Shown: piece by piece, positions 10,707 through 21,602 of the stretch | How the letters are laid out: the number at the start of each line of letters is the position of its first letter | Position numbering within the stretch: the first letter of the stretch is position 1 | DNA from: Hygrocybe punicea | Taxonomy: Eukaryota > Basidiomycota > Agaricomycetes > Agaricales > Hygrophoraceae | DNA: 64,000 nucleotides | Assembly (NCBI GenBank): GCA_963556145.1 | Contig: OY744466.1 | Coordinates: 5,999,820 to 6,063,819 of the forward strand | Direction of reading: 5' to 3' | Position numbers and translations under genes: made by a program | Notes under the pieces: model-generated | The model's input: the letters and a program-made list of their open reading frames with translations, nothing else | Databases searched by the model: none | Told to the model about the DNA's origin: nothing

Positions 10707-13418
10707 TTATTGCGATCGATGGAGGAACTGAGCAGCAAGTATTTCATTGTTCTGGGCGGCAAGCTGGCAGGACTTCGTGAACTTGAGTGAGTGTCTCCAT
10801 TTTCCTGGGGGCCGCAGATCAGCCTTTCCAGACTTGATATCTGCTAGGCGCGTTTGAAACCAAGACTCGCAATCTCTCGACCAGTACCCTACATTGAGTC
10901 CTGAAACCTCCCAGGCTGAAGGCTTCGGCCACCAAGAGATGTCAGCCGTCTGCCGCCTACCGTGCGTTGCGTCATTTTGACCTACAAATAATATGAGGAT
11001 TATTCCACAAGTCGGTGTTGCTGAGTATCACCAACCTGTGTCAACTTTGTAAACACCGCAGATTACATCCACCTCGTCCTCAGATAACTGATCATCCCAG
11101 TAAGCAGAAGATCCTTTCCTGTCCCAGAGACAAACACCATCCTCGAAAACGCTGTCCGAAGGCCCATAGCACACATCCTCGAATCTGACAGTGTCCCTGG
11201 CAAGACGAGCAATGATACCACCTGCTAATAAAGCAGCCCGGCCACGCGCGGAGGTTAAGATTCGATGACGACAGGATTCATAGGCTGCATAGTCCAGAGA
11301 ATCTGGCTTGTAACCCATTGGACGATAACCGAGACCTGAATAACAAGGCACCAACTTTGGCGGTAATGGCGGGTGAGGGTCGCCTCGGATGCAGGTGTTG
11401 AAGGAGATGCCCCTGCTTAACAGCTGACGGGCAATTTGCACAAGTTCAGGGCCCCAATCACGGCGCACAATCTCAAGAACGGAGGCCGCACTAGTCAAGA
11501 CGAGTTGAAATAGAGGTTCCTCCTTTACGGTGGCTTTGGGCGAGATAATGTAATGAGTTGTATTACCTAGCATCTCGCAGCAGATGCAGATATTCGACCG
11601 GACGTGCACGTCTGCATCGGGTTGAAGAAGGTCGTAGATTGCCTGAGGCATAACGGGCCGTGAACTAGAAATGAGCAAATGCCCAAAAAACTTGCAAATA
11701 GGTTCCTGTATGCCTTTGGATGGCTTATCACCAAGTGTTCTCCAGGAATCGCCAACCAACTTCTGGACCAATGACCAGTCTACAGGCTTCTTGGGCTCGC
11801 TCACCACACCGAGTGGAATTACGAAACCGAACCTGTAATATACCAGGTCGTCAACACTATCATTGAACTCAACCTGATCATCTGAATCAGCTGGCACGTT
11901 ATGGATACGACGTAGATCGGCAGATGAAGAGTAAGTCCCCTCATTGTGATCAGGCGGTTGGGCTAGATCATCTTCAGGTTGTGGGAGTAGAGGGTGGGAG
12001 TAAAAGTCGTCGTCGTCGTCATCGTAATCGAAATCCTCTGGCTGATCCGTAGGAGCTAACTCTTCGCAAAGATCCCATTCATTAAGAAATGAGTTGTATT
12101 TTCGTTGATTGGGGCCAAAATCTTCCCATAACCTTGCATAATGATCGCGACCAGCCGCTCTGCGCACTAGGAAGCCATCGACCTCCTCCCAGATAAAAAC
12201 CCTGGCACCTTTCCTCCCTGGCGCCATACCTTTGGTTGCATTCTCCTCTCGTTGCTTGCGACTCTGTCTGTCCTGAGGAGTTTCGTTTTTGGCACGTTCC
12301 GCATCTGTTTTTTCTCGGCGAGCAAAAAAAGCTCGCCAGTCCTCGCCATCTCGCTGACCGCTATACTTTTCAACCGGAGGCAACGTCCGAGGAGGTGGAG
12401 CAGCAGCAGGAGCGGCATGGTTGGTTACAGGGGATGCGGGGATGTTGGAGGAAGAGGGCAAAGGAGGATTGTAAGTGAGAAGGTTGAATTCAATGGAAGG
12501 GGGAGGGATTTCGTTGGCGGGACGGGGAAGGCGTGCCATCGCGTGAAGATGCGATATTGCGGTGTGATTCGGGACCAAGCCCTCAAGATAATCAGGGAAA
12601 CGAAGAGGACCGTCATATATTACGCCCCAGTGGAGATACAACGGCATGTTCATACACCGAAGAATCGGTATCATCCATTTGAATTGGCATGTGTCCATAT
12701 CGACGATGCCACCGACTCTCGGGGTCGTGAACACCTCTCCGACTGGCGACGTCTCCAATTCTGTCAGCCATTGGTGATGTATTCCGGTTTTCGTCAAGAC
12801 CTGTTCACGCCAATTGAAATTTGTGCGTCGTGCTGCTTCCCAACCCATGAGCGCGATCATGAATGAGATTGTCGCCATGAGAGGGACGAACGCGTCCCTG
12901 GATCGTGAGGCGATGATTCGAGCGTGCCTACGGGTACGATAAGCCAGTTCGTAGCCGTACCTTTTGGGGAAAGACCACAGTCGGAAAAAGTCAGGCAATG
13001 GCACCGTGCAGTAATGAAGCATCGCGTGGAGGATTGCGCGTAAATTTCGTTCCAAGGCAATCCATTCCCCGATGAGCTCGAGGTCCAGACACCAGCTTCC
13101 GTTGTGGAGGTGTTGCAGAGGGAGAGCGCTGTCGTGATAGTGTAACCGTCGGAAAAGAGGAGAATAGAACGGTTTATGGACAGGAATTAGTGACATGAAG
13201 GGGACGTCGTTAGTAATCCAACCAATGTTCCAAATGTCGCCGAGCAATAGGGAGGAGGGGTCGGGATTATCCTTGAGAAGTGGTACCCGACGGAGTACGC
13301 TGACACTCCCTTTGACGATTGTGAAAACGGTGGCGCTGACGAGAGCGAAGCGGCCCTCAGAAACGACTCGGCCCTCAGAAACGACTCGGCCCTCAGAAAC
13401 GACTCGGGAAGGATTCAT
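10707..13418 (-). CDS. Large fungal protein of unknown function, copy 1, intact
   Basis: Exons 13418-11036 and 10981-10707 join across a 51-bp intron in frame and give about 885 aa. The start is placed at 13418 (MNPS) because the second copy (36271) also begins MNPS; an in-frame upstream ATG at 13550 exists. Regions: a conserved N-terminal block (PFMSLIPVHKPFYSPLF, FFRLWSFPKRYGYELAYR, SRDAFVPLMA, TCQFKWMIPI), a Pro-rich linker, a charged segment with KYSGQ and ARVFIWEEVDGFLVRRAAG, an Asp run, and a C-terminal block (YAAYESCR, ISWWPKPSAWEVSGLN). I know this arrangement from many agaricomycete genomes but no function. A six-residue unit, VVSEGR, is repeated three times near the N-terminus (18-bp tandem repeat at about 13350-13405). 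Confidence 0.75.
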
Positions 13419-13453
13419 TGACGCTAGGACGACTGAGGGTGATGTGCGACACA

Positions 13454-13740
13454 GGCGTTGGAACGCTTGAGTCCGAGTAGAAAGCGAGTGTGACACAGCT
13501 ACGGTTGACTCGGAAGTGCCACTGGCAAGTCCGAGTCCGCCTAAAGTCACGGGTTATGTTGGTGTGGTTGTGTTTATGCACGCACTCCGACTCTCGAACT
13601 TGAACTTGAACTCATGCACTCACTCACTCAGTGACAGCTCTTAGAATCTGCACAGCGTTCTAACGTTGTGCAGTTTGAACTTGGACTCGATCTCGATCTC
13701 ACTCACAGCTCCTTCTGCACAGCGTTCTAACGTTGTGAAG
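13454..13740. promoter_or_regulatory. Palindromic GCGTTnnAACGC-type motifs (three copies)
   Basis: Copies: 13454-13467 (GGCGTTGGAACGCT, 36-50 bp upstream of the start at 13418 on the minus strand), 13651-13672 and 13718-13738 (CACAGCGTTCTAACGTTGTG, upstream of a lost plus-strand gene starting at 13877). GAACTTGAACTTGAACT and CCGACT repeats lie beside them at 13580-13610. The same combination occurs at six other places in the window. Confidence 0.55.
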
Positions 13741-13876
13741 TTTTCTGGTCTTGTGAACTGCGCACCGTTCCTACGGCGTCCGGTGACCTTTGTCTCCGCT
13801 TCTACGTCTCCGCTTTCTTTCTGACCTGTTCGTGCCCTGCTTCAATTCGAAAGCCTCCGAGGCTTGTGACCTTGCA

Positions 13877-14048
13877 ATGGCTAGTACTAATGTTGCAGAT
13901 TTACTTTTTTCCCCCAAGAATTCACGTAGTGACGGACTCCGAGGTACGTTCTCTCCGGTGATCAACCAATCGAAACGATGTTCTAGATATAATTTGTATT
14001 ACTATACAGACACAAAGGAACCACTCGATATGATCAATAACTCTCCCG
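13877..14048 (+). pseudogene. Remnant of a gene start (MASTN-A/V-ADL), seen twice
   Basis: The first codons read MASTNVADLLF. The matching region at 40140 reads MASTNAADLYF, and most differences between the two fall at third codon positions, as expected if the segment was once under protein selection. Both are preceded by the GCGTTnnAACGC-type palindrome and a CT-rich leader (TTTGTCTCCGCTTC). Downstream both run into the 3' end of the small zinc-binding gene on the other strand. No product recognised. Confidence 0.3.
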
Positions 14049-14049
14049 T

Positions 14050-14233
14050 TTAGTCGCTGTTATCGGTGATCTCGATCACTTCTTGGTCAAGCGTTAAGAA
14101 ATGCTTGGTCGCACAATAGTGGAATTTGAAGGCCCTTCGTGTCATGATCAAGCCGCAAATGCACCTCGTGAACAGGGCACGGAAGTCACATTCCGATAGG
14201 CCTGGACGGATTGATGAGTTGAGTTGCAGGCAC
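14050..14233 (-). pseudogene. 3' remnant of the small zinc-binding gene found at 40317-41137
   Basis: The last ~58 codons match the end of the gene at 40317: LNSSIRPGLSE, DFRALFTRCICGLIMTRR, AFKFHYC and EVIEITDNSD then stop. The CxC...HxxC pattern is kept. Similarity ends at about 14233, so the N-terminal exons are missing. The similarity also continues into the 3' flank (13560-14050 versus 39950-40317), showing that the copy was made as genomic DNA. Confidence 0.65.
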
Positions 14234-14659
14234 CTTGCACTCAGAAACCAATCCTTGTTCGTTCGGTCCCCCTCCCAACCTTCTAGCTAGCCTCGTAACT
14301 CGCAGCTCCCGTTGAAGCTGGATATGTGGACAAATGACAAACAATAAACACGCCGTCCAAGTTGAACTTGAAAATGTCGCTCAATACGCGCCACAAGGGA
14401 AGGTCGCTCTTAGCACCCCCTTCTGCTGATGATAGAGAGGATCCCGGAGATTATCTTCTGGGTCGTGCTTCTGAGGGCTCCTAGCCTCAATGACGATGCA
14501 CACTCTGCAGCGTGCGACTCAAGTTTTACTTATTTTGCTCCAAGAATTACCCTCGTCTCCTCTGCCGTCAACCTCATACAATCCCCTTCCCGATTTCATG
14601 TCTTTAAATCTCTTTCACCTGCCTCTGGGACGGCCGCGTCTCTCCAACCAAAATGGACG

Positions 14660-16035
14660 GAAATGTTTACCCTTCAAAAGTGATTTTTTTCAGTCACCGC
14701 AGTCTCACATCATTTATGTCACCCTTCCTCCCAACAGTGCAATGCCCAATTCCCCAAACCGCAAAGGACACACTGGCCCCATCTCAGCCACTATCAACCC
14801 TAACAAGCCTCTTCTGCGATCGGAGGCACGATGATATAGACATGGATGTTGACTTCAAAGATCTTGATGCTGGTATCAGCGGAATACACAAATGTGTACG
14901 AGGTCAAGACCCGGAAGAAATGATTCTATTGGAAGAGCTAGACGAGAAGGGCGGACTATTGATGGAGGGTATGATATGTTACGTCTTTCATCCACCACCA
15001 TGCATGTTGACATTTGCCCTTCCACAGTGCTCACGATGTCATCGCCTAATATTCATCCTCCCACCGTCTTACCTGTTGATTTACGCATGCTCGTCGGCTC
15101 CTCTGGCTGCACAAGGCAAATCAACAAAACGGATGGTTTTTTTGAGGAAAGCAAAAGGGGATCACTCACTCGCTGTGGAGTTGTCTTGTCCGCATCTTCT
15201 ATTTTCATTCTAAAGAACCCTCCCAAATTTAACGCCTGGCTTGATGCCTTCGCTATCTGGCGTCAATGGACGTTATCCAAAAGCAAACCTTTTCGCACGA
15301 CGCAATGCTCGGTGGATCTTGTTGAACGTGAGAATCTTGACGGCGTCATCCACACACCGCTATTTTCTTCGAATCTCTTGCCACTGTGCCCTCCCGATGC
15401 GAGGCGCTCGTTGCAAAGCTTAGCAACCAATCTTGGGCGATATTCACGACTGCTAGTTGTGTTTGAAGCATACGGAATCTCACTCGTACAAATCAATCAG
15501 TCGAACGTCGTCTCCACCGAGAATCTATTCCCCCCCGATGCTGAAGGCTGTCAGGAAACTCCGACGAGAGAGTATCACAGAGGCTTGCGAGACGAAGTAT
15601 GCAGCTTGTCAAGTATATCTTGCTTTCGCAAACACTGTCGAGAAGGCTGCTTTACTTGGCAGGTTTTTGGTGAGCTTGCGGAGACGAATGACGAGACGCG
15701 AGGAGCAATTTGGGGGACTCGGGAATGGCTTGATGATTCTCCCCACGGGGGTTAACGATTCCGGTATCTCGTTCCCGCCTATCCGCGATGTGTTGTCGCA
15801 GCCTGTCGACAGTTGCAAAGCTGGTGCTGGTTGTTCTTCACACAACGATACGAGTTCTTCTGCTGAAGCAAACAAAGAGAACATTCCCGTAATCTTAGAT
15901 CTTGATTCTGTGTCCGCTACCCGCCCGAATGGCTCCAATATGCCCACGAGGAAGAATTACCAACAGACTACGTTTCTGTTGAAACTGACGAAACCCCTTT
16001 CCGTGGCTATGAAAACAGGGCGCAACGGCAGGCCC
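14660..16035 (+). pseudogene. Broken gene, product not recognised
   Basis: Coding-like text changes frame several times: an acidic piece (DIDMDVDFKDLDAGI) near 14840, FNAWLDAFAIWRQW near 15230, RRSLQSLATNLGRYSRLLVVFEAYG near 15400, LKAVRKLRRESITEACETKYAACQVYLAFANTVEKAALL near 15545-15660 in two overlapping frames, then TRGAIWGTREWLDD. The pieces are colinear and read like one eukaryotic protein damaged by indels. I cannot name the family with confidence. It ends just before an SRPK kinase relic on the same strand. Confidence 0.4.
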
Positions 16036-16049
16036 TAAGATACAAAAGA

Positions 16050-16800
16050 CGAAGAGTCGCCGGTGGACTACAACGCTGGCGGCTATTTCCCCGTAAAGGC
16101 GAACGACTCCTTCAAAGACGGTCGCCATCTTGTTCTGAGCAAACTTGGGTATGTTTTTTCCGCCTCATCCCCTCGTCTTCGTCCAACAAATTATGCCGCA
16201 GTTGGGGTCACTTTCGAACGTATGGCTCGTCAAGGACAACGAGTAAGTCCCCCCTTCAGTCCCGAAACCCTGAAATCTAACCCTCTACCGTCCCCAAGCA
16301 CAAACTGTCACTCTGCTCTCAAGATAGTCAAGTCGGCGGGCCGCTATGCTGAGACTGCCCACGACGAGATAAAGCTGCTCTCCCGCGTATCCCAGGCCTC
16401 GTTCACCCACCCTGGCCGTAACTACGTCGACTCCTTCCTCGACTCCTTCCTCGACTCCTTCTCCCATGCTGGCCCAGAGTCCTCACATATCTGCATCGTC
16501 TTCGAGCCACTGGATGAAAACCCCTCTTGCCCTCATCGAGCGTCACAAGAAGAAGGGCGTTCCCAGGACCGTCGTCAAGGTTCTGGCAAACCAGATCTTA
16601 CTGGGTCTCTCATATCTTCACGACGAGTGTGACTTGGTGCATACCGATATCAAACCCGAGAACATCCGTGAGTGTCTTTGCTATTGTTCCGCAGTCTCCC
16701 TGATCCCCTCGCCAGTGATCTCCATCCCCGGTATCGAATCCCGCATCCAGGCCGAATTAACCCTCTGTCCCTCCCCGACCTCGCGCACTTACCACGTCTT
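16050..16800 (+). pseudogene. SRPK-type serine/threonine kinase, N-terminal part, broken
   Basis: Fits the SR-protein kinase family (Sky1/Dsk1/SRPK), which phosphorylates Arg-Ser-rich splicing proteins. Visible in order: VDYNAGGYFPVKAND, FKDGRHLVLSKLG, SALKIVKSAGRYAETAHDEIKLL with the ATP-binding Lys, HPGRNYVDSFLDSF, HICIVFEPL, a +1 frameshift near 16515, then ALIERHKKKGVPRT, QILLGLSYLHDECDLVHTDIKPENI with the catalytic HTD. A 15-bp unit coding DSFL is repeated in tandem near 16430-16462, lengthening the protein. Introns at about 16150-16310 and from 16667 are recognisable. The gene stops at about 16800, where it meets a solo deaminase exon on the other strand. The rest of the kinase domain is missing. 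Confidence 0.75.
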
Positions 16801-17232
16801 TTTAAGATACGGAAGTGGATCGGATGGGTCGACGTCACATACATCTAGGTTTTGAATGGAGAAGTCCCCCCTCATCGCCGAGGAGTGAGTATCACTGGGA
16901 GTCGTCTGAGGGCCCGAGATGAATGTAGCTTTAGGACGCTCCTCATGATTGCAAACGGTGAGTTCCCAAACAGAATCCTGCCGATGAGTGGTTGCGACCG
17001 CGGCGAATTCATGATCCCTAGCCAGAAGTGTGGCAAGAGCAGCAAGATATCCATCCTGGCCATCCGAGTCCAATTCAAGTTCGCCTGAGAAAGCGTTGTA
17101 CCCGCGCTGCAGCGGGAATTGCCAGTATCCTATGGGCGCTGGTGTCCCGTTGAGAAACTGGAGCATCTCCAACAACGTAGTGATGGTGCGAAATGTAAGA
17201 ATCTTGTCTTGGACGGTATCGTTGTCTGTCAT
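16789..17232 (-). pseudogene. OTT_1508-type deaminase-like family, copy 2 (exon 1 only)
   Basis: The minus strand encodes a protein start matching exon 1 of the copy at 21603: TDNDTVQDKILTFRTITTLL, YLAALATLLARDHEF, VWELTVCNHEERPK and a terminal DPLPYLKKTW. The splice donor (GTAAGT) after TW is kept, but the sequence beyond it is the SRPK relic read backwards, with no exon 2 or 3. The break therefore falls a few bases inside intron 1. A longer frame from 17292 adds 20 residues upstream of the homologous Met. It has no catalytic region. Confidence 0.65.
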
Positions 17233-17299
17233 CTTCAGTAGGGAGGTCACGCCAGTTAAACTTTCATCGGGAAATCGGTGAGGCGCTGGCATGACCAGT

Positions 17300-17980
17300 C
17301 GGAGTTGATAAGTGGCTGTCCGGATGCCGAGCGCCGGTCAAGATGGTAAAGGATGGTACGGGTTGACGCGGCAGTTGTCAGTCAGGGGTTGAATGGCCAT
17401 GGTGTACAATACTTGCAATTGAGGGATCATGGTTTATATGCCTTGGTAATTTCTACAAAGTATGGCAGATAAAGTATCGGGCCTGATAGGTGGCTGTGTG
17501 GATGCCGAGTGCTGGTCACGTCTGAGATTGAATGATAATAGTGTACTTGCGGTAGCCATCGTTTATATATTCAAGTTCCACCAAGTGAACTAATTACATT
17601 TAAATCGAGCCGGGGATGACTTCTGGCGGGGAAGGGAGCGAGAGGGTGTGGAAAGGGAGGGTGGGCAGGAGACGAGAGGGTGTGGGAGAGGATAAGAGCA
17701 GGCAAAGGGGATGGGGATGAAGGGGCTGGGGGCAAAGGGAGTAGTAGGGAGTGGCTTTGCCGGCGCAAGTAAACATATGAATGTAGACTAGGAGGACAAC
17801 CCTGGGTGTGTCAAAATGAATATCAATTTTTGGATCAGGCGTACCGTACAAGTCGCGTACATTACAGGCAGAGAGGGGTGATTAAGCGATCAGGTACTTC
17901 ATTTATAGCAGCGAGCACCGGAGCATGGTTGCATCACCAAGATCCATATGTCATCCATACAATCGTCCGAATCGTCGCTC
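17300..17980. other. Stretch with no supportable gene
   Basis: Contains a diffuse 120-bp partial duplication (GCCGAG(C/T)GC(C/T)GGTCA near 17330 and 17510, TGGTTTATATG/TCGTTTATATATTC) and a purine-rich block at 17620-17760. Open frames here are short and low in complexity. Confidence 0.35.
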
Positions 17981-17984
17981 TCAT

Positions 17985-19000
17985 CTAGTTGCTCAAGTTC
18001 GTTGCAGGATTCCTCCGCATCATCCCAATCTTCGTCCTCCTCGTCTTGACAAAGCTGCATCTCCTGATCATCAGGAACAATGTCCTCACCAATTTCAACA
18101 GCAACCTGTCGCGGTCACGATCTTGCTCGCGCGCCCTAGGCATTGTCTTGACCGCGACAAGCCGTGAGCCCACCCCTACATCCACCCCGCGACGACCCGA
18201 ACCGGACTCGGCGGACTTGGTGATGCGAAGTCCCCGGAGGGCCTCCACGACTGGAGTCGTGCCAGCAATGTGAGCACCTTTTGGATATGCCCCCACACGG
18301 GCGGGTGCAGAGAGGGGTTCGGTGGACGCGTCCTCGGTGAGCCAGACACTGCTGAACGCGCCCTGGCCAAGAGTACGCACGAGTATGAGAGTGATATGGC
18401 GGGCCAGGACTGCCGGGGGTGTGAGAGGAAAGAATGGATCCGGGGACGAGAGCAGAGTCCGGGTTCTCTGGATAATACAGGGTCTATGGGTGGTGGAGGT
18501 GGTAGGCAGGCGGAGGTGGAAGTGGAAGACGGGGAAGACGAAAGAGAGGGAACCAGGGACGGTGGGCGGGGGGTGGACTCTGCGTCAAACGAGATAGGGA
18601 CGAGATGAGGGGTGTGTCGAGGTGTTCAGTGTCAAGGTCGAGGATTTGTAGTGATGATGATTGGGTGGGGGCGCAGATGTCTTGCTTGGGGGCGTGCTCG
18701 GGATGCTGGAGGGAGAGACAATACGGAGATGTCAGAGAGGGTGGAGGAGACAGACGTGGAGGTCGTGCGATGACTTTTTGCTGCAGGGGGTGTTGGTGAC
18801 AGACATGGACGGCGCCGCCGAGCGTTGCAGTTTCACTGCTGAAAGGGTGACGGAGGATGCAGAGAAGGAAGCCAAGGGCTGGCGGGATGGCGGCTTTGCG
18901 ATGTGCCGTTGATGGCTTGCTGCATGGAGCGTGAGCTGGGGGCACTCCGGTAGATTTTAGCACATCGTTCATCCAGACAGGCTTCACCGTGAAGCGTCCC
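17985..19000 (-). pseudogene. Protein kinase N-terminal lobe, degraded
   Basis: On the minus strand near 18380 a glycine loop (RTLGQGAFSSVWLTED) is followed after a Gly/Arg-rich insert by LVAVKTMPR, which holds the VAxK lysine. Nothing like helix C or the catalytic loop follows. Upstream (18480-19000) a Ser/Pro-rich text in several frames resembles a regulatory N-terminus. Downstream of the Lys motif another frame is strikingly acidic (DEEDEDWDDAEESC) and could belong to a different gene, so the locus may be a junction of two relics. Kinase subfamily not determined. Confidence 0.5.
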
Positions 19001-19093
19001 ACGGAAGTTCTTGCCCAACAGTACGTCACCCTTGAGGTGCTTATCAGATAGTATTCTTAATTTCTTTTATGAAAACACTTACCAATATCCATC

Positions 19094-20970
19094 TCATGCC
19101 GAAAAAGTCGAAAGCTGAGATTTTAACCGCTGAAAAAATGTGGAAAAAGCATCATTCAGAGTTAAGGAGGGAGGGAACTGGCTTGAGGTGATGCTGGCGT
19201 ATGAATCTGCCGTTCCTGTCCGTCGATGCTTTCCGATGTAAGTCGTTTTGTTCATCTTCTCCCGCAATACATTTACCAGTATCCCTCCAAAGCTTTCTAC
19301 CATACTCTGGACAACATCTCTCGGAAGACTTGGCGGGAGCACACTTGCGGTCACTGTTTGGTGACACCCTCGAACCCATAAACGGCGTATTGATTGAAAC
19401 ACTTCCCAACATATGGGGCAGCAGAGCTTCGAAACTCCGATGACACCGTCTACTTCCTACACCAAAATCAGTAGGCTTCACTGTTTTTTTTAAAAAAAAA
19501 CTACCTCGAAGCCATGCTTCAGGCCCAAAATCCACACCAACAAAATCAATTCGCAGTGAGTCGTCCCGGCGTAGCATGTTCCTTTTTCCAATCTCTCGAG
19601 AAAGCCCGAATACTTTTTCGTTTCGCCTCTTTCGTCGGCCAGGACGGATATTTCTTGTATCAATGAAATGATGTCACTGATGTCCTGAGCTTCCGCACAT
19701 GGTAAGATTTCGGGGATGACGTCCTTCCAGTTTCGCGCAGTTGTTCCCGGGTGTTCGGTAGCGAGGACGTCGATTTTAATTCTTGCATTATTTCTCGAAG
19801 TATAATCCGAGAGTTGAGCAGTTGCATCGAAGAACGCTACCTGTAGGCGCAACCAAGCCATGTACGCAGGGCGTAATGGTAACTCCATAATGGTATGGAG
19901 GTCTTGATCCTCTTCTGGCTCATCGTCCTCGTCCTGCACGGCTCCTTTGGATGGGTCCCTTTTAATGACAGGGTGCGGGTGGGGTGGGTCGATCCTGTCG
20001 AGGTGAATCGCGAGTGACGAGGAATTGACAACGGCCCGCAATGCCAATCCGAAAAATGCAATGTTATAGACAGTGGACTCGTGGAACGTTTTGGGATCGT
20101 TCTTCGTTTGGCTTTTGAGAGTCTCGAGAGACTTCCTGTACTCGAGAAGGATGGTACGGAGGAGTTGGTGGAAGTTGTCGCAGGTTGATTCCGTGTATAA
20201 TAGTGTGTTAGGTTTAAACTTTTTAACACTGTCCATAAGATCTGGGATTTCCAAACCAACCCGGTTAAACTTTTCTTGTACAACCTCGTCAGAGAGCCAA
20301 GACGCAAGTCCAGAGTCTTGAAAGTCGGCGGTTTGTTGTGTCTGAGGAAAGGGACCACTACGCTTATGGTCTGGGAGGTCGACTAGACCGTTGAAAAACG
20401 GTAAGGAAGAGAGATCGTTGGTGAGTCGTTCGAGCATCTTTGGATGCGATTTCCAGGACACATAGACGTCGAGATCCGATTCTTTCCCTATCAGCATTTG
20501 TATTGCCGTCACATGGTCTTGAAATGTTTGATCGGTTCTAGCGCGAAGTTCGAATAAATAAATACATAAATACATAAATACATAAACAGGACTTACTCGG
20601 CGTTTTTCAAAAAAGTGAGCGGATCGGACACATCAGGGGTCACTTTAGTAAAGAGTGTTTGTTCTCCCTTGAATGTCAAGGCGTCGTGCGGATTCGTAGC
20701 CTTTTTGGGATTGCGGGGATTGGCGGTAGCGACAAAAGTCAGGAGACGCGAATCGGTTGAATGCATAGGGACGGCGGCTACAATTTCATGAGACCGTACC
20801 AAGAGGAGTGAGACTGCGTTCGCCAAGCGAAGCAAGTTCTTCTTTTCGTTAGGAATCTCGGCTACATTCTGGATCAACATTGGGCATTTTCCTCGATGGA
20901 TTGGTGGCTTCGAAAATTTCGCCAATAAGGCGTTAATCGTTCGAAAAGTGTGCAGCGAATCGGTGGACAT
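19094..20970 (-). CDS. OTT_1508-type deaminase-like protein, copy 3, intact with full catalytic motif
   Basis: Exons 20970-20597, 20537-19505 and 19456-19094 total 1770 nt (589 aa), all in frame. Exon 1 gives the family's N-terminal domain (HTFRTINALL, LLVRSHEIVAAV). Exon 2 carries TESTCDNFHQLLRTIL and AYMAWLRLQVAFFDA. The zinc site is split by intron 2: GTTHCELILL (His-Cys-Glu) in exon 2, then GVSKLCCPICWEVF in exon 3. This is the layout expected of the OTT_1508-like clan of nucleic-acid/nucleotide deaminases, with proton-shuttling Glu and CxxC both present. The substrate is unknown. It lies head-to-head with copy 4 (21603), sharing 632 bp that hold three palindromic motifs. Confidence 0.75.
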
Positions 20971-21026
20971 AGTGGGTGGATGATAATAATGCCAGCCCTC
21001 AGGACGAACCTAAATACAGGAGTTTC

Positions 21027-21262
21027 TGAACGCCATAGGAACGCCGTTCAGTTCGACATAAAGCTATAGACAACCGCGTCGGAAAGCCACGCAGCAGACG
21101 TTGACAACCGGAGAGAAATGACAAGCCTGAGAATACAATCGTAGACTGCGGCAACAGCGTTGGAACGCCGTGGAGCACAGCAATAGCAGAAGTTGACAAC
21201 CGGGGAGAAATGGCAAGCCTGAGAATACAATTGTAGGCTGCAACAGCGTTGGAACGCTGTGG
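21027..21262. promoter_or_regulatory. Palindromic motifs in the divergent promoter of two deaminase-like genes
   Basis: Copies: 21027-21052 (GAACGCCATAGGAACGCCGTTC), 21154-21173 (ACAGCGTTGGAACGCCGTGG) and 21243-21262 (ACAGCGTTGGAACGCTGTGG), followed by GAACTTGAACTT-type repeats at 21310-21345. They lie 57-292 bp upstream of the minus-strand start at 20970 and 340-576 bp upstream of the plus-strand start at 21603. Two of them are part of a ~90-bp direct repeat (GACAACCGG(A/G)GAGAAATG(A/G)CAAGCC at about 21100 and 21195). Confidence 0.6.
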
Positions 21263-21602
21263 AGCACTGGCGGGAACTACGGAGTCCGAACTTGAAGCAT
21301 CGAGTCGGTGGTTTGTTCAACTTGAACTTGAAACTTGAACTTGAAGGCACCTGGCATCATGATGATCGGAGTCCGAGCCTCGACCGAGCTGGGCCAGCTA
21401 TTTGTTCAAGTTTGGTCTTTCCCAAAGAGGCAGGTCCTTACTCTCGGAGTAACGGAAGCCCGCAATTCGGGAACTCCCGAACGTTGAGTGCCGCCGAGAA
21501 CCACCGTGACTGGCACAAGTTGAAGGTTCAAGTTGTCACGGTCGCCATCATGATCATGATTTGAGCTTGAAGTCAAGCTTGTGAAGTTCAGCACCCCACG
21601 AA

